A DNA stretch of 64,000 nucleotides, taken from positions 2,046,001 to 2,110,000 of the forward strand of contig NZ_CP009159.1 of assembly GCF_000739435.1 (NCBI RefSeq), given 5' to 3'. The translations under genes were made by a program, and so were the position numbers. Numbering within the stretch: position 1 is the stretch's first letter; each line of letters begins with the position of its first letter. The notes under the pieces were generated by a model. It saw only the letters and a program-made list of their open reading frames with translations. It was not told the DNA's origin and did not search any database. Of the stretch, positions 9,773-18,938 are shown piece after piece. This DNA is from Actinobacillus suis ATCC 33415 (GTDB lineage Bacteria > Pseudomonadota > Gammaproteobacteria > Enterobacterales > Pasteurellaceae).

Positions 9773-11254
9773 TTATTTGCCGATTGCGGCGGATAATAAT
9801 TTTTCTTGGGTTGCTTCCGTGCGAGAAAACTCGCCACGAATGTCGCCTTCTCGCATTACAATAATGCGATCGGACATCCCTAATACTTCCGGCATATCGC
9901 TTGAGACTAAAATAATACTCAAACCTTCAGCTTTGAATTTATTAATCAGCTGATAGATTTCTTTTTTCGCCCCTACGTCCACACCTCGGGTCGGTTCATC
10001 TAAAATCAACACGTTCGGACGTGTCATTAAGCCTTTGGCAATCGCCACTTTTTGCTGATTACCGCCGGATAATTCGCCGATAATCTTATCCGGACTTGGG
10101 GTTTTGATATTAAACAGATCGATAAAATCCACCACGGTCATATTCTCTTTTTCGTGGTTAATACGTCCCCAATTCGATAAATATTCCAAAGCGGTCAGCG
10201 ACATATTTTCTTTGACCGACATACCTAAAATTAAGCCGTCGCCTTTACGGTCTTCCGAAATATAGACAATACCGTTATTTAAGCCGTCTTGGCTGGAGCG
10301 GTTATCAATCGTTTTGCCGTCTAATAGCACTTCGCCGGCGGTTTTCGGTAATGCGCCGTACAATACCTTCATCAGCTCGGTACGCCCTGCGCCCATCAAA
10401 CCGGAAACACCTAAAATTTCGCCTTTATGCAATTCAAACGAAACGTTATTCACACCGCTACCTGATAAATTTTTAACCGATAAACAAACCTCGCCGATCG
10501 GATTATCAATATGCGGATATTGATCTTCTAACTTACGCCCAACCATCATCTCAATTAAACGATCTTCGGTTAAATCCGCCACTGTACTTTCACCGATAAA
10601 TTGACCGTCACGTAATACGGTTACATCATCACAAATTTGGAAGATCTCTTTTAAACGGTGAGAAATATAAACAATGCCTCGTCCTTCCGCTTTGAGTTCT
10701 CGAATTACACTAAACAATGCTTCGGTTTCGGTATCGGTCAGCGCATCGGTTGGTTCGTCCATCACAATCACCTGTGATTCAAAACTCAAGGCCTTGGCGA
10801 TTTCCACCATTTGTAATTCGCCGATCGATAATTCGTTTGCTGCTTGGCGACTGGAATGTTTTACCCCGAGACACGCCAACAAGCGGTCGGATTCCTCATA
10901 CATCTTGCGCCAATCAATACCGCCCCAAGCATTGGTAAATTCACGCCCGAGGAAAATATTTTCCGCAATCGACAAGTTACCCAAAATATTTAGTTCTTGA
11001 TGAATAATGCTTAAACCGGCTTCTTGCGAGGCTTTTGGATTGGCAAAGCTGACCGCTTTACCAAGGTATTCAATCGTACCGGCATCACGCTGATAAATAC
11101 CGGTCAAAATTTTCATCAGTGTCGATTTGCCCGCACCGTTCTCGCCCATTAGCGCCATTGCTCTGCCCGCATAAACATTTAAACAGGCATTTTTTAACGC
11201 TTGCACACCAGGAAAGGCTTTATCAATTCCGCTGATTTTCAACAAGGTTTTCAT
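9773..11254 (-). CDS. rbsA: ribose ABC transporter, double ATPase
   Basis: 493-residue fusion of two ABC ATPase domains, the normal form for sugar importers of this class. The first domain has Walker [10 protein letters not shown] near residues 37-45 and signature [15 protein letters not shown]. The second has the degenerate Walker A-like GLMGAGRTE and a complete signature [15 protein letters not shown] with [19 protein letters not shown]. It powers ribose uptake through RbsC. GCGAGGAAAC precedes the start, and the gene lies 12 bases after rbsD. Confidence 0.96.
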   Translation of the reverse strand: MKTLLKISGIDKAFPGVQALKNACLNVYAGRAMALMGENGAGKSTLMKILTGIYQRDAGTIEYLGKAVSFANPKASQEAGLSIIHQELNILGNLSIAENIFLGREFTNAWGGIDWRKMYEESDRLLACLGVKHSSRQAANELSIGELQMVEIAKALSFESQVIVMDEPTDALTDTETEALFSVIRELKAEGRGIVYISHRLKEIFQICDDVTVLRDGQFIGESTVADLTEDRLIEMMVGRKLEDQYPHIDNPIGEVCLSVKNLSGSGVNNVSFELHKGEILGVSGLMGAGRTELMKVLYGALPKTAGEVLLDGKTIDNRSSQDGLNNGIVYISEDRKGDGLILGMSVKENMSLTALEYLSNWGRINHEKENMTVVDFIDLFNIKTPSPDKIIGELSGGNQQKVAIAKGLMTRPNVLILDEPTRGVDVGAKKEIYQLINKFKAEGLSIILVSSDMPEVLGMSDRIIVMREGDIRGEFSRTEATQEKLLSAAIGK

Positions 11255-11266
11255 AGTTTCCTCGCT

Positions 11267-11686
11267 CTAGAACGGTACGCCTGAGTAAAGAATCACATTC
11301 GCATACGGCGAACATTCACCGGTACGCACCACCGCTTTCGCTTGATTACTACGTTGCTTAAATTCACTGTGCGCCACGTATTCCACCTCAATTCTACGCC
11401 CTTGCTCTTGCTCAAGTTCATCAATAATTTCAATTAACTGCTGTTCAATGGTCGGGTTAAATTGTTTAATTTCTTCCGCCAATAAAATACGTTCGACAAA
11501 GAGTTCAGTTAGCACCACTTCCAAAGTAGATAAAAAACTTGGCACACCTTTAGTAAGGGCTAAATCAACACATTGTTGTTCAGAAGGAATCGGTAAGCCG
11601 GCGTCACAAATGGTTAAGCCGTCCGTATGCCCTAGGCTGGCAATCACACCGGAAAGTTGTGCATTTAATACCGCTGTTTTTTTCAT
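11267..11686 (-). CDS. rbsD: D-ribose pyranase
   Basis: 139-residue RbsD, which interconverts the pyran and furan forms of ribose. The N terminus [23 protein letters not shown] contains the conserved His of the active site (GHTD), and the C terminus has [18 protein letters not shown], also conserved. The start at 11686 is set by a strong AAAAGGAGGAAAT site; an in-frame upstream start would place 27 residues over the operator and is not credible. It is the first gene of rbsDACBK. Confidence 0.95.
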   Translation of the reverse strand: MKKTAVLNAQLSGVIASLGHTDGLTICDAGLPIPSEQQCVDLALTKGVPSFLSTLEVVLTELFVERILLAEEIKQFNPTIEQQLIEIIDELEQEQGRRIEVEYVAHSEFKQRSNQAKAVVRTGECSPYANVILYSGVPF

Positions 11687-11716
11687 ATTTCCTCCTTTTA
11701 GGTTACTTTTTATTTT

Positions 11717-11732
11717 ATCGAAACGTTTCGAT
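11717..11732. promoter_or_regulatory. rbsO1: RbsR operator (perfect palindrome)
   Basis: Perfect 16-base palindrome ATCGAAACGTTTCGAT, centred on CG as in LacI-family operators and close to the E. coli RbsR site as I recall it. It lies 31 bases before the rbsD start, downstream of the likely promoter (minus strand TTGCTT, 17 bases, TATTTT). Confidence 0.75.
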
Positions 11733-11762
11733 GAGTAAAAAATAGAAAAAATCACGAAAAAA

Positions 11763-11776
11763 AGCAAACGTTTCTT
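11763..11776. promoter_or_regulatory. second RbsR-like operator
   Basis: AGCAAACGTTTCTT contains the core AAACGTTT shared with the perfect palindrome 46 bases away. It overlaps the likely -35 region of the rbsD promoter on the minus strand. Confidence 0.5.
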
Positions 11777-11784
11777 GTCGGATT

Positions 11785-11800
11785 TGAGAGGTCTATCACA
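11785..11800 (-). promoter_or_regulatory. CRP-like site upstream of rbsD
   Basis: TGAGA-N6-TCACA matches nine of ten bases of the CRP dyad TGTGA-N6-TCACA. It lies upstream of the rbs promoter, as expected for cAMP-dependent activation. Inference from the motif only. Confidence 0.45.
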
Positions 11801-11806
11801 AATTTT

Positions 11807-12796
11807 TTAAAAGGAACGGCGAACGACAAGTTCGGGGGTAAGTTCGATTTCTTGATAGGCTTTATCCGGCTGATGAATACGGGCAATCAACTGTTCCACC
11901 GCATTTTTTGCCAAACGGGCTTTGGGTTGATGAATCGTAGAAAGCGGCGGAGCGAGATATTGTGCTAATTCGATATTATCGTAACCGATCACCGCAATAT
12001 CTTGCGGAATACGCAAACCGGCTTGCCAAGCGGCTTGATATACGCCAATGGCAATGCTATCGCTCATCGCAAAAATCGCTTGAGGGCGAGAATTCAGCGC
12101 CAATAATCGGCTTGCACATTCCAAACCGGCTTGATAATCAAAATGACCTTCAACTATCCATTCGGAACGAATTTGCAAATTTGCCTCTAAAATCGCCCGC
12201 TTGTAACCTTGTAAACGGTTTAATGTATGGGATTTCGATTGTTCGCCGGTAATCACCGCAATCTCGGTATAGCCGGCATCAATTAACGCTTTTGTCGCAA
12301 GATAACCGCCTAATTCCGAATTTTCATGCACTTTGTCCGCTTTTAGCGCCTGTTGCCACCAGTCAATCACCACCATCGGTAATTGAATATTTGCCATCAC
12401 GCTTTCATCTAAATCTTGCGGTTCGGAACACATCAATAATAAACCGTCCACTTGTTTGCGTAACAAGCGGGCTAAATGTTGTTCCAAATTGGTACTGTTA
12501 CCGTCAGTGTTTACCAAAATTAAATGATAGTTATGTTGCTCGCAATAACGCTCAACATGACGCACCACTTCCGCAAAAAACGGGTTACTGCTGGTGGTAA
12601 CTAACATGCCGATTGTGTTGGTTTCTTTTACTTTCAGGCTGCGAGCCACCAATGAAGGCGTGTAATTGAGTTCCGCCACCACTTTTTCGATCCGCTGGCG
12701 AATTTCGTCACTCACAAAACGTGAGTTATTGATCACGTGGGAGACGGTGGAAGTGGAAACGCCCGCAATCCGAGCTATATCTTTCATTGTTGCCAT
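11807..12796 (-). CDS. rbsR: ribose operon repressor, LacI family
   Basis: 329-residue LacI-family repressor. The N-terminal HTH and hinge ([20 protein letters not shown]) are followed by a periplasmic-binding-protein-like core. The C-terminal end [12 protein letters not shown] is typical of RbsR/PurR. It lies just upstream of rbsD in the same direction, and operators fill the 120-base gap, so it should repress rbsDACBK and release it with ribose. Identity as RbsR rests on this linkage plus similarity. An alternative start two codons in (ATGAAAGAT) is possible. Confidence 0.9.
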   Translation of the reverse strand: MATMKDIARIAGVSTSTVSHVINNSRFVSDEIRQRIEKVVAELNYTPSLVARSLKVKETNTIGMLVTTSSNPFFAEVVRHVERYCEQHNYHLILVNTDGNSTNLEQHLARLLRKQVDGLLLMCSEPQDLDESVMANIQLPMVVIDWWQQALKADKVHENSELGGYLATKALIDAGYTEIAVITGEQSKSHTLNRLQGYKRAILEANLQIRSEWIVEGHFDYQAGLECASRLLALNSRPQAIFAMSDSIAIGVYQAAWQAGLRIPQDIAVIGYDNIELAQYLAPPLSTIHQPKARLAKNAVEQLIARIHQPDKAYQEIELTPELVVRRSF

Positions 12797-12933
12797 AAAA
12801 TTGCCTTCATAGGTGTTTACAAAATAGGGTTTTGCAAAATTTTGCTAAAATCTTACCGCTTGTCATTTTGCAAATAAAACATAAAATCATACTTTCCGTT
12901 AAAATAGCGACATACTTCACAAAATTTAATCCT

Positions 12934-13932
12934 ATGAGCAAACATAAACGCCCGACTTTACAAGATATTGCCGAACATTTAGGCATTACCAAAATGACAA
13001 TTAGTCGCTATTTACGCAATCCGGCTTCGGTGGCGGAAGATACCGGTAAACGAATCGCCGTTGCGATTGAACAATTCGGTTATATTCCGAATCGTGCACC
13101 GGATATTCTGTCCAATGCAAAAAGTAAAGCGATTGGCGTGTTGCTGCCGTCTTTAACCAATCAGGTATTTGCCGATGTGTTAAAAGGGATTGAAAGTGTA
13201 ACTGATGCTGCCGGTTATCAAACCATGCTCGCCCACTACGGCTATAGCGAACAAAAAGAAGAACAACGCATTGAATCACTCCTTTCTTATCATGTGGATG
13301 GATTGATCTTATCGGAAAATCACCATAGTGAGCGTACGCTCAAAATGTTAAGTGTCGCAAAAATCCCTGTGATTGAGATTATGGATACCAGTGAAAAAGG
13401 GCAACAACAAGCGGTTGGTTTTGACAATATTTTTGCTGCTCAAGCCATGGTTGAAACCATGATCAAACGTGGTTGCCGCCAAGTGGTTTATTTTTCGGCA
13501 AGAATGGATAAACGTACTCGTTTAAAAATGCGTGGTTACGAACTTGCCATGCAAAAGCATAAACTAACGCCTTACACTATTGCAACAGAAGAATCCTCTT
13601 CATTTACGTTAGGTGCTCGTCAATTACACATTGCGTTAGAAAAATATCCGAATATCGACGGTATTTTCTGCACCAATGACGATTTGGCGATTGGCGCACT
13701 GTTCGAATGCCAACGCCTAGGTATTAAAGTGCCGCAACAAATTGCAATTGCCGGCTTTCACGGACACGATGTTGGTCAATCGATTACCCCACAATTGGCG
13801 AGCGTGATAACTCCTCGGTTTGAAATCGGCAAAGTTGCCGCCCAGCAATTACTAAATCGAATTAATCACCAAACGCCACAAGATGAAATGATTAATCTTG
13901 GCTATAAGATTCATATCGGTGAAACAATTTAG
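12934..13932 (+). CDS. gntR: gluconate operon repressor, LacI family
   Basis: 332-residue LacI-type regulator. HTH KRPTLQDIAEHLGITKMTISRYLRNP lies at the N terminus, and the effector-binding core contains GIFCTNDDLAIGALFECQRLGI and IAIAGFHGHDVGQSITPQLASV, typical of GntR/IdnR. The start at 12934 places the HTH right at the N terminus; the open frame extends 34 codons upstream but only from a TTG and without homology. Two matching GntR operators lie in the gntK-gntT gap downstream. It is transcribed divergently from rbsR, with 137 bases between them. Confidence 0.88.
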   Translation: MSKHKRPTLQDIAEHLGITKMTISRYLRNPASVAEDTGKRIAVAIEQFGYIPNRAPDILSNAKSKAIGVLLPSLTNQVFADVLKGIESVTDAAGYQTMLAHYGYSEQKEEQRIESLLSYHVDGLILSENHHSERTLKMLSVAKIPVIEIMDTSEKGQQQAVGFDNIFAAQAMVETMIKRGCRQVVYFSARMDKRTRLKMRGYELAMQKHKLTPYTIATEESSSFTLGARQLHIALEKYPNIDGIFCTNDDLAIGALFECQRLGIKVPQQIAIAGFHGHDVGQSITPQLASVITPRFEIGKVAAQQLLNRINHQTPQDEMINLGYKIHIGETI

Positions 13933-13941
13933 GCGATAAAA

Positions 13942-13986
13942 AAGCGGTCAAATTTCGCAAAAAATTTGCAGAAAATGACCGCTTGT
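13942..13986. terminator. facing uptake-sequence pair between convergent gntR and gntK
   Basis: AAGCGGTCAAATTT (13942) faces AAAATGACCGCTTGT ending at 13986. Placed between two converging genes, it can act as a bidirectional terminator. Confidence 0.6.
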
Positions 13987-14026
13987 TCTACTCAACATTC
14001 CGTCCTATTTAATCCCGTTATCTTTA

Positions 14027-14539
14027 TCACTGAGCTTGAATTGCCTGTACGCACAGTTGTACCACATCGTCAAAACTGCCACTAATATCAATCGAAATCA
14101 CATCTGGTTCGTCCGCTTGAGGAATTTCTAACGTATCAAACTGGCTTTTCAGCATTTCTGTTTTCATAAAATGGCCTTTGCGTTTTTTCATTCGCTCTAA
14201 AATCAGCTCAAATGAACCGTGTAAATGAATAAACGTCACCTTTTGATTGCCTTGGCGAATTTGATCACGATATTTCTTTTTCAATGCCGAACAAACAATA
14301 ATTCCGATTTCATTTTTTTGTTCTAAGCTAAATGCAGCATCATTAATCCGTTCCAACCATGGGAAACGATCTTCGTCATTTAACGGTTGTCCTTGACCCA
14401 TTTTGAGGATATTCGCTCTCGGGTGCAGATCATCGCCATCAATCAATTTAATGCCTAAACGGCGCGCCACTTCACTGCCTATTGTGGTTTTACCGGTGCT
14501 TGATACACCCATTAAAATAAAACTTTGACCAGATTTCAT
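14027..14539 (-). CDS. gntK: gluconokinase
   Basis: 170-residue gluconokinase of the GntK/IdnK type, phosphorylating gluconate to 6-phosphogluconate with ATP. Walker A GVSSTGKTT is at residues 12-20, followed by DGDDLHPRANILKMGQGQPLNDEDRFPWLE, the family's substrate-binding stretch, and VCSALKKKYRDQIR. An AGGAGGAAG site precedes the ATG. It faces gntT across an operator-rich 177-base gap, so kinase and permease are under one control region. Confidence 0.95.
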   Translation of the reverse strand: MKSGQSFILMGVSSTGKTTIGSEVARRLGIKLIDGDDLHPRANILKMGQGQPLNDEDRFPWLERINDAAFSLEQKNEIGIIVCSALKKKYRDQIRQGNQKVTFIHLHGSFELILERMKKRKGHFMKTEMLKSQFDTLEIPQADEPDVISIDISGSFDDVVQLCVQAIQAQ

Positions 14540-14586
14540 TTGAGCTTCCTCCTATTTCCTTTCAACATAACAGATTTTTTTGCCTT

Positions 14587-14602
14587 ATGTTACAGGTAAC
14601 AT
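14587..14602. promoter_or_regulatory. GntR operator 1
   Basis: ATGTTACAGGTAACAT, one base from a perfect palindrome and close to the E. coli gnt operator ATGTTACCGGTAACAT as I recall it. It lies 48 bases from the gntK start. Confidence 0.75.
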
Positions 14603-14609
14603 TTAAATT

Positions 14610-14625
14610 TGTGATGTACTTCGCA
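14610..14625. promoter_or_regulatory. CRP-like site between gntK and gntT
   Basis: TGTGA-TGTACT-TCGCA matches nine of ten dyad bases of the CRP consensus, with symmetric AATTTG/CAAATT flanks. It could serve one or both divergent promoters. Confidence 0.5.
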
Positions 14626-14651
14626 AATTTAAAATTAATTCTAACAATCTA

Positions 14652-14691
14652 TTTACATCGCAAACGATTAAATTTATGTTACCAGTAACAA
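14652..14691 (+). promoter_or_regulatory. gntT promoter with GntR operator 2 over the -10 box
   Basis: A -35 TTTACA (14652-14657), 17-base spacer and -10 TATGTT (14675-14680) read towards gntT. The operator ATGTTACCAGTAACA at 14676-14690 covers the -10 box, so bound repressor would block RNA polymerase. The spacer also contains GCAAACGATTA, found again upstream of manX. Confidence 0.6.
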
Positions 14692-14716
14692 TTTAATACT
14701 TCTGTTCGAGGTTCTT

Positions 14717-16066
14717 ATGTTAATTTTCATTATGGCGGTAGCGATCATTGCGCTATTGGTATTGATCATAAAATTCAAAGTACATGCGTTTGTCGCATTA
14801 CTGATTGTCAGTTTATTAACTGCACTGGCTGCAGGTATTCCGGTGGATAAAATTCTGCCAACTTTACTTAGCGGTTTCGGCAATACATTGGCATCAGTCG
14901 CCTTATTAGTCGGTTTAGGGGCGATGATTGGCCGTTTATTGGAAATTACCGGTGGGGCAAAAGTATTAGCTGATACGCTGATCAATAAATTCGGCGAACA
15001 AAAAGCACCATTCGCATTAGGTGTGGCGGCATTACTCTTCGGTTTCCCGATTTTCTTCGATGCCGGTCTGGTGGTGATGTTACCGATTGTATTTAGCGTA
15101 GCAAAACAATTCGGCGGTTCGGTATTACGTTATGCCTTTCCGGTTGCCGGTGCGTTTGCGGTGATGCACGCTTTTCTACCGCCACATCCGGGTCCGGTCG
15201 CTTCCGGTGATCTACTTGGCGTGAATATGGGATTAATGGTGATTGTCGGTTTAATTTGCGCTATTCCAACTTGGTATATTGGTACTTACCTCTTCAGCAT
15301 GTTTATCAGTAAACGCATTCATGTAGAATTACCAAAATCATTCCTAAATGCTTCAGCAATTAGTGAAACCTCGGTACAAACACCACCATCGTTCAGACGT
15401 GTTCTCTTTATTTTAGTATTACCGATCTTCTTAATTTTATTTGATACCGGTTTAAATACATTAAGTGTGGCTAAAGTGATTGACGGTTCTGAACTTTGGG
15501 TACAAAGCCTACGTTTAATTGGCAAAACCCCCGTAGCGTTATTAATCACTTTATTACTAGCGATTATGTTATTACGTGGTGAGCGTAGCTACGAACAAAT
15601 CGAAAGTTTATGTAACAATGCATTAGGCCCTATTTGTTCGATTATTTTGGTAACCGGTGCGGGCGGTATGTTTGGCGGTGTATTACGTGCCAGCGGTATC
15701 GGCGATGTCTTATCTTCAATGCTCTCGGATACCGGTATGCCGATTATTGTGGCGGCATTTATTATTGCGGTGGCGATGCGTGTCGCACAAGGTTCAGCAA
15801 CTGTAGCATTAACCACTGCAGCGGCATTAATTGCACCAAGTGTTGCGGCTTCAACCGATTTAAGTCAATTTGACCTTTGCTTTATCGTGATTGCAATTGC
15901 TTCCGGTGCGACAGTACTTTCTCACGTAAATGACTCCGGTTTCTGGTTAATGAGCCGCTTCCTAGAAATGGATACCAAAACCACATTAAAAACCTGGACG
16001 GCATTAGAAACCTCCATTGGTGTAGTCGGTTTTATCATTGCTCTGATCGGTAGTATTTTGCTTTAA
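14717..16066 (+). CDS. gntT: gluconate permease, GntP family
   Basis: 449-residue H+/gluconate symporter of the GntP family with about a dozen hydrophobic segments. Family signatures are visible: GLGAMIGRLLEITGGAKVLA, HAFLPPHPGPVASG, GAGGMFGGVLRASGIGD, RVAQGSATVALTTAAALIAP and LSHVNDSGFWLMSRF. Length fits GntT/GntU/GntP. Together with gntK and gntR it forms a complete gluconate uptake module. Which paralogue name fits best (gntT or gntP) cannot be decided here. A hairpin terminator follows. Confidence 0.92.
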   Translation: MLIFIMAVAIIALLVLIIKFKVHAFVALLIVSLLTALAAGIPVDKILPTLLSGFGNTLASVALLVGLGAMIGRLLEITGGAKVLADTLINKFGEQKAPFALGVAALLFGFPIFFDAGLVVMLPIVFSVAKQFGGSVLRYAFPVAGAFAVMHAFLPPHPGPVASGDLLGVNMGLMVIVGLICAIPTWYIGTYLFSMFISKRIHVELPKSFLNASAISETSVQTPPSFRRVLFILVLPIFLILFDTGLNTLSVAKVIDGSELWVQSLRLIGKTPVALLITLLLAIMLLRGERSYEQIESLCNNALGPICSIILVTGAGGMFGGVLRASGIGDVLSSMLSDTGMPIIVAAFIIAVAMRVAQGSATVALTTAAALIAPSVAASTDLSQFDLCFIVIAIASGATVLSHVNDSGFWLMSRFLEMDTKTTLKTWTALETSIGVVGFIIALIGSILL

Positions 16067-16073
16067 AAATCAC

Positions 16074-16106
16074 AAGCCCTTTGTTATTAACAAAGGGCTT
16101 TTTTTA
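16074..16106 (+). terminator. rho-independent terminator of gntT
   Basis: Stem AAGCCCTTTGTTA / TAACAAAGGGCTT followed by seven T residues, right after the gntT stop. Confidence 0.9.
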
Positions 16107-16156
16107 TAAAAAAACTGATCTAGATCTCATATTTATCATTATCCATTTGCAAAAAA

Positions 16157-16200
16157 GCAAACGATTACATATTCTCGCAACACCGCTAAAGCGGTTTAGC
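16157..16200 (+). promoter_or_regulatory. manX upstream regulatory region
   Basis: Contains GCAAACGATTA (16157-16167), with the LacI-family operator core AANCGNTT, and a perfect palindrome GCTAAAGCGGTTTAGC at 16185-16200. Both lie within 80 bases of the manX start. The regulators are unknown. Confidence 0.35.
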
Positions 16201-16234
16201 AAATTAAGAAATTATACAAATACAGAGGTGAAAA

Positions 16235-17203
16235 ATGGTGCATTTGATCATTGCCGCTCATGGAAAATTAGCCCTTGAGTTGGTCAATTCCGCACAAATG
16301 GTATATGGAGAAACGGATAATGTTCATCCGGTTATCTTTGTGCCGGGAGAAGGTCAAGATACGCTAGTCGAAAAATATGAAGCGATTATTGCCACGCTTC
16401 AGCCTACCGATAGCGTCCTGTTCTTGGTCGATTTATTTGGCGGTAGCCCGTACAACGCAGCAGCCAGAATTGTCGCAAAACGTCCACAAGACGATATTGT
16501 GACCGGTACTAACCTACCAATGTTACTTGAAGTTATGGATGCTTCAGCCGATGCAAAAACGGCAACCGAACTTGCTGCAACGGCAAAAGAAGTCGGACAC
16601 TTAAGCGTTAAAACTTTCCATACTCCACAACCAACATCTCCAGTTCCATCAGAAGAAGCCTCTTCCGAAGAATCCTCATCTCTTCCTGCCAATTTCGATC
16701 CAAACGGACGTATGAATATTTCATTAATGCGTATCGACAGCCGTTTAATTCACGGTCAAGTGATGACATCTTGGGCGAAAACGGTGAAATGCGAAGCAAT
16801 TTTTGCGATCAGTGATGAAGTGGCAAATGACGATATTCGCCGTGAATTATTGCTACAAATCGTTCCTGAACATTTAAAAGGCTATGTGATTACGGTCGAT
16901 AAAGCGATCAAAGTCTGGCATAACCCTAAATACGCCGATAAAAACATTATTTGGTTGGTCACCAACCCGTCAGATATCGTTCGCTTAATTGAAGGCGGCG
17001 TGAACATTAAAAATGTCAATGTCGGCGGTATGACTTTCCGTGAAGGCGACAAACTTATCTCTCAAGCGGTGGCGATTAACCAAACCGATTTAGCCGCCTT
17101 CTACAAACTCCTCGAGTTAGGCGTAGATATGTCGTTACAACAAGTGGCGGCAAACAAAAAAGAACCGCTTGATAAAGCACGTCTTGATGCAATCAAATTC
17201 TAA
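16235..17203 (+). CDS. manX: mannose-family PTS enzyme IIAB
   Basis: 322-residue fusion. The IIA domain (residues ~1-125) starts MVHLIIAAHGKLA, whose His is the first phosphorylation site, with LFLVDLFGGSPYNAA further on. A flexible Ser/Glu/Pro linker follows (PVPSEEASSEESSS). The IIB domain (from ~165) has MRIDSRLIHGQVMTSWAK with the second phospho-His. It passes phosphate from HPr to the incoming sugar held by ManY/ManZ. First gene of manXYZ; an AGAGG site precedes the ATG. Sugar range (mannose, glucose, glucosamine) is inferred from the family. Confidence 0.94.
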   Translation: MVHLIIAAHGKLALELVNSAQMVYGETDNVHPVIFVPGEGQDTLVEKYEAIIATLQPTDSVLFLVDLFGGSPYNAAARIVAKRPQDDIVTGTNLPMLLEVMDASADAKTATELAATAKEVGHLSVKTFHTPQPTSPVPSEEASSEESSSLPANFDPNGRMNISLMRIDSRLIHGQVMTSWAKTVKCEAIFAISDEVANDDIRRELLLQIVPEHLKGYVITVDKAIKVWHNPKYADKNIIWLVTNPSDIVRLIEGGVNIKNVNVGGMTFREGDKLISQAVAINQTDLAAFYKLLELGVDMSLQQVAANKKEPLDKARLDAIKF

Positions 17204-17217
17204 TTAAGGATTTTCTT

Positions 17218-18012
17218 ATGACTAGTATTGAAATTATTTTAGTAACCTTAGTCGCTGCAATCTGCGGTATGGGTTCCGTACTTGATGAACGCCAAACTCA
17301 CCGCCCGCTTGTGGCTTGTACCTTAATCGGCTGGGTGTTAGGCGACTTACAAACCGGTATTATCGTGGGTGGTACACTTGAAATGTTAGCATTAGGCTGG
17401 ATGAACGTAGGCGCGGCAATGGCACCTGATGCTGCATTAGCATCTGTGATTGCAGCAATCTTAGTGATTAAAGGCGGTCAAGATAAAGGTACGGCAATCG
17501 CTATTGCAATTCCAGTAGCAGCTGCGGGTCAAGTATTGACTATCTTCGTGCGTACTTTAACCATCTTCTTACAACATAAAGCGGATAAATTTGCCGAACA
17601 AGCAAACTTCCGTGGCATTGAGTTCTGTCACTTTGCCGGTCTTTCTTTACAAGCGTTACGTGTAGCAATTCCAACTTTCTTCGTTGCATTGGTAGCAGGT
17701 ACGGATACTGTAACCGAAGTGTTAAATGCGATTCCTGAAGTCGTAACCCGTGGCTTGCAAATCGCTGGTGGCTTTATCGTGGTGGTAGGTTATGCGATGG
17801 TTATCAATATGATGCGTGCCGGTGCGTTAATGCCGTTCTTCTTTATGGGCTTTGTGATTGCATCATTCTCAAACTACAACTTAGTCGGTCTTGGTTTCTT
17901 AGGTGCATGTTTAGCGATGCTTTACATCCAATTAAACCCACAATTCAACCAATCGGTAGCAGCGCCTCGCACCACTAAAAAATTAGCGGATAACGAGTTA
18001 GAAGGTCTATAA
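17218..18012 (+). CDS. manY: mannose-family PTS enzyme IIC
   Basis: 264-residue integral membrane protein of the ManY type. The N-terminal stretch GMGSVLDERQTHRPLVACTLIGWVLGDLQTGIIVGGTLEMLALGWMNVG is the family signature; the remaining part is hydrophobic with several membrane spans. It forms the sugar-translocating unit with ManZ. It lies 14 bases after manX with AAGGA upstream of the ATG. Confidence 0.95.
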   Translation: MTSIEIILVTLVAAICGMGSVLDERQTHRPLVACTLIGWVLGDLQTGIIVGGTLEMLALGWMNVGAAMAPDAALASVIAAILVIKGGQDKGTAIAIAIPVAAAGQVLTIFVRTLTIFLQHKADKFAEQANFRGIEFCHFAGLSLQALRVAIPTFFVALVAGTDTVTEVLNAIPEVVTRGLQIAGGFIVVVGYAMVINMMRAGALMPFFFMGFVIASFSNYNLVGLGFLGACLAMLYIQLNPQFNQSVAAPRTTKKLADNELEGL

Positions 18013-18022
18013 GGAGCAAATT

Positions 18023-18850
18023 ATGTCAGAGAAAAAACAACTTACCAGTGCAGATATTCGAGCGACTTATTGGCGTTCAACTTTCCTCTTAGGATCATTT
18101 AACTTTGAACGTATGCAATCAATGGGCTTCTGTGTATCAATGATCCCAACGATTAAACGTCTTTACAGCCGTAAAGAAGATCAAGCGGCAGCATTAAAAC
18201 GCCATTTAGAGTTCTTCAATACGCAACCATGGGTCGGTTCAGCAATTATGGGCGTAACCGCAGCGATGGAACAAGAACGTGCGAACGGTGCAGCGATTGA
18301 CGATGCGGCAATTAGCGGGGTAAAAGTCGGTTTAATGGGGCCGCTTGCTGGTGTCGGCGACCCGATTTTCTGGGGAACATTACGTCCGGTATTAGCCGCT
18401 CTCGGTGCAGGTTTAGCGATTAGCGGTAGCATTTTAGGTCCATTATTATTCTTTATCGGTATTAACCTTTGTCGTGCCTTAACTCGTTGGTACGGTTTCA
18501 AATACGGTTACCAAAAAGGGACGGAAATCGTTTCGGATATGGGCGGCGGCCGTCTGCAAAAAGTCACGCAAGGCGCTTCTATTCTCGGTTTATTTGTGAT
18601 GGGTTCCTTGGTGTCGAAGTGGACCAGTATCAACATACCGTTTGAGCTTTCTCGCTATAAAAACGCAATGGGTAAAGAAGTGGTTACCACCGTGCAAAGC
18701 GTACTGAATGACTTATTACCGGGGCTTGCAGCGTTATTGCTTACCTTCTTATGTATGTGGTTATTACGTAAGAAAGTAAATGCGATGTACATTATCTTCG
18801 CACTATTCGGCGTCGGTATTTTAGGCTATTGGTTAGGTATCTTAGCTTAA
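18023..18850 (+). CDS. manZ: mannose-family PTS enzyme IID
   Basis: 275-residue ManZ-type membrane partner of ManY. The N-terminal cytoplasmic part has LGSFNFERMQSMGFCVSMIP and MEQERANGAAIDDAAISGVKVGLMGPLAGVGDPIFWGTLRP, highly conserved in IID. It also serves as phage DNA entry factor in E. coli (family knowledge). An AAGGAGC site precedes the ATG, 10 bases after manY. The operon ends at the terminator after it. Confidence 0.95.
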   Translation: MSEKKQLTSADIRATYWRSTFLLGSFNFERMQSMGFCVSMIPTIKRLYSRKEDQAAALKRHLEFFNTQPWVGSAIMGVTAAMEQERANGAAIDDAAISGVKVGLMGPLAGVGDPIFWGTLRPVLAALGAGLAISGSILGPLLFFIGINLCRALTRWYGFKYGYQKGTEIVSDMGGGRLQKVTQGASILGLFVMGSLVSKWTSINIPFELSRYKNAMGKEVVTTVQSVLNDLLPGLAALLLTFLCMWLLRKKVNAMYIIFALFGVGILGYWLGILA

Positions 18851-18869
18851 TCATCCCATACAAATGATT

Positions 18870-18903
18870 TACCCCCTCTTTATCCTAGAGGGGGTATTTT
18901 TTA
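18870..18903 (+). terminator. rho-independent terminator of manXYZ
   Basis: GC-rich stem TACCCCCTCT / AGAGGGGGTA with seven-base loop followed by a T tract. Confidence 0.9.
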
Positions 18904-18938
18904 TAATACAAGCGGTCAAATTTACAGGAAATTTTGCA

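Noticed and set aside
11687..11767. Longer rbsD reading frame starting at 11767
   Set aside because: It would translate the operator palindrome; the ATG at 11686 has a near-perfect ribosome binding site and the family N terminus.
12832..12933. Longer gntR frame from 12832
   Set aside because: The added 34 residues are AT-rich leader sequence with no family match; LacI-type proteins start just before the HTH, as from 12934.
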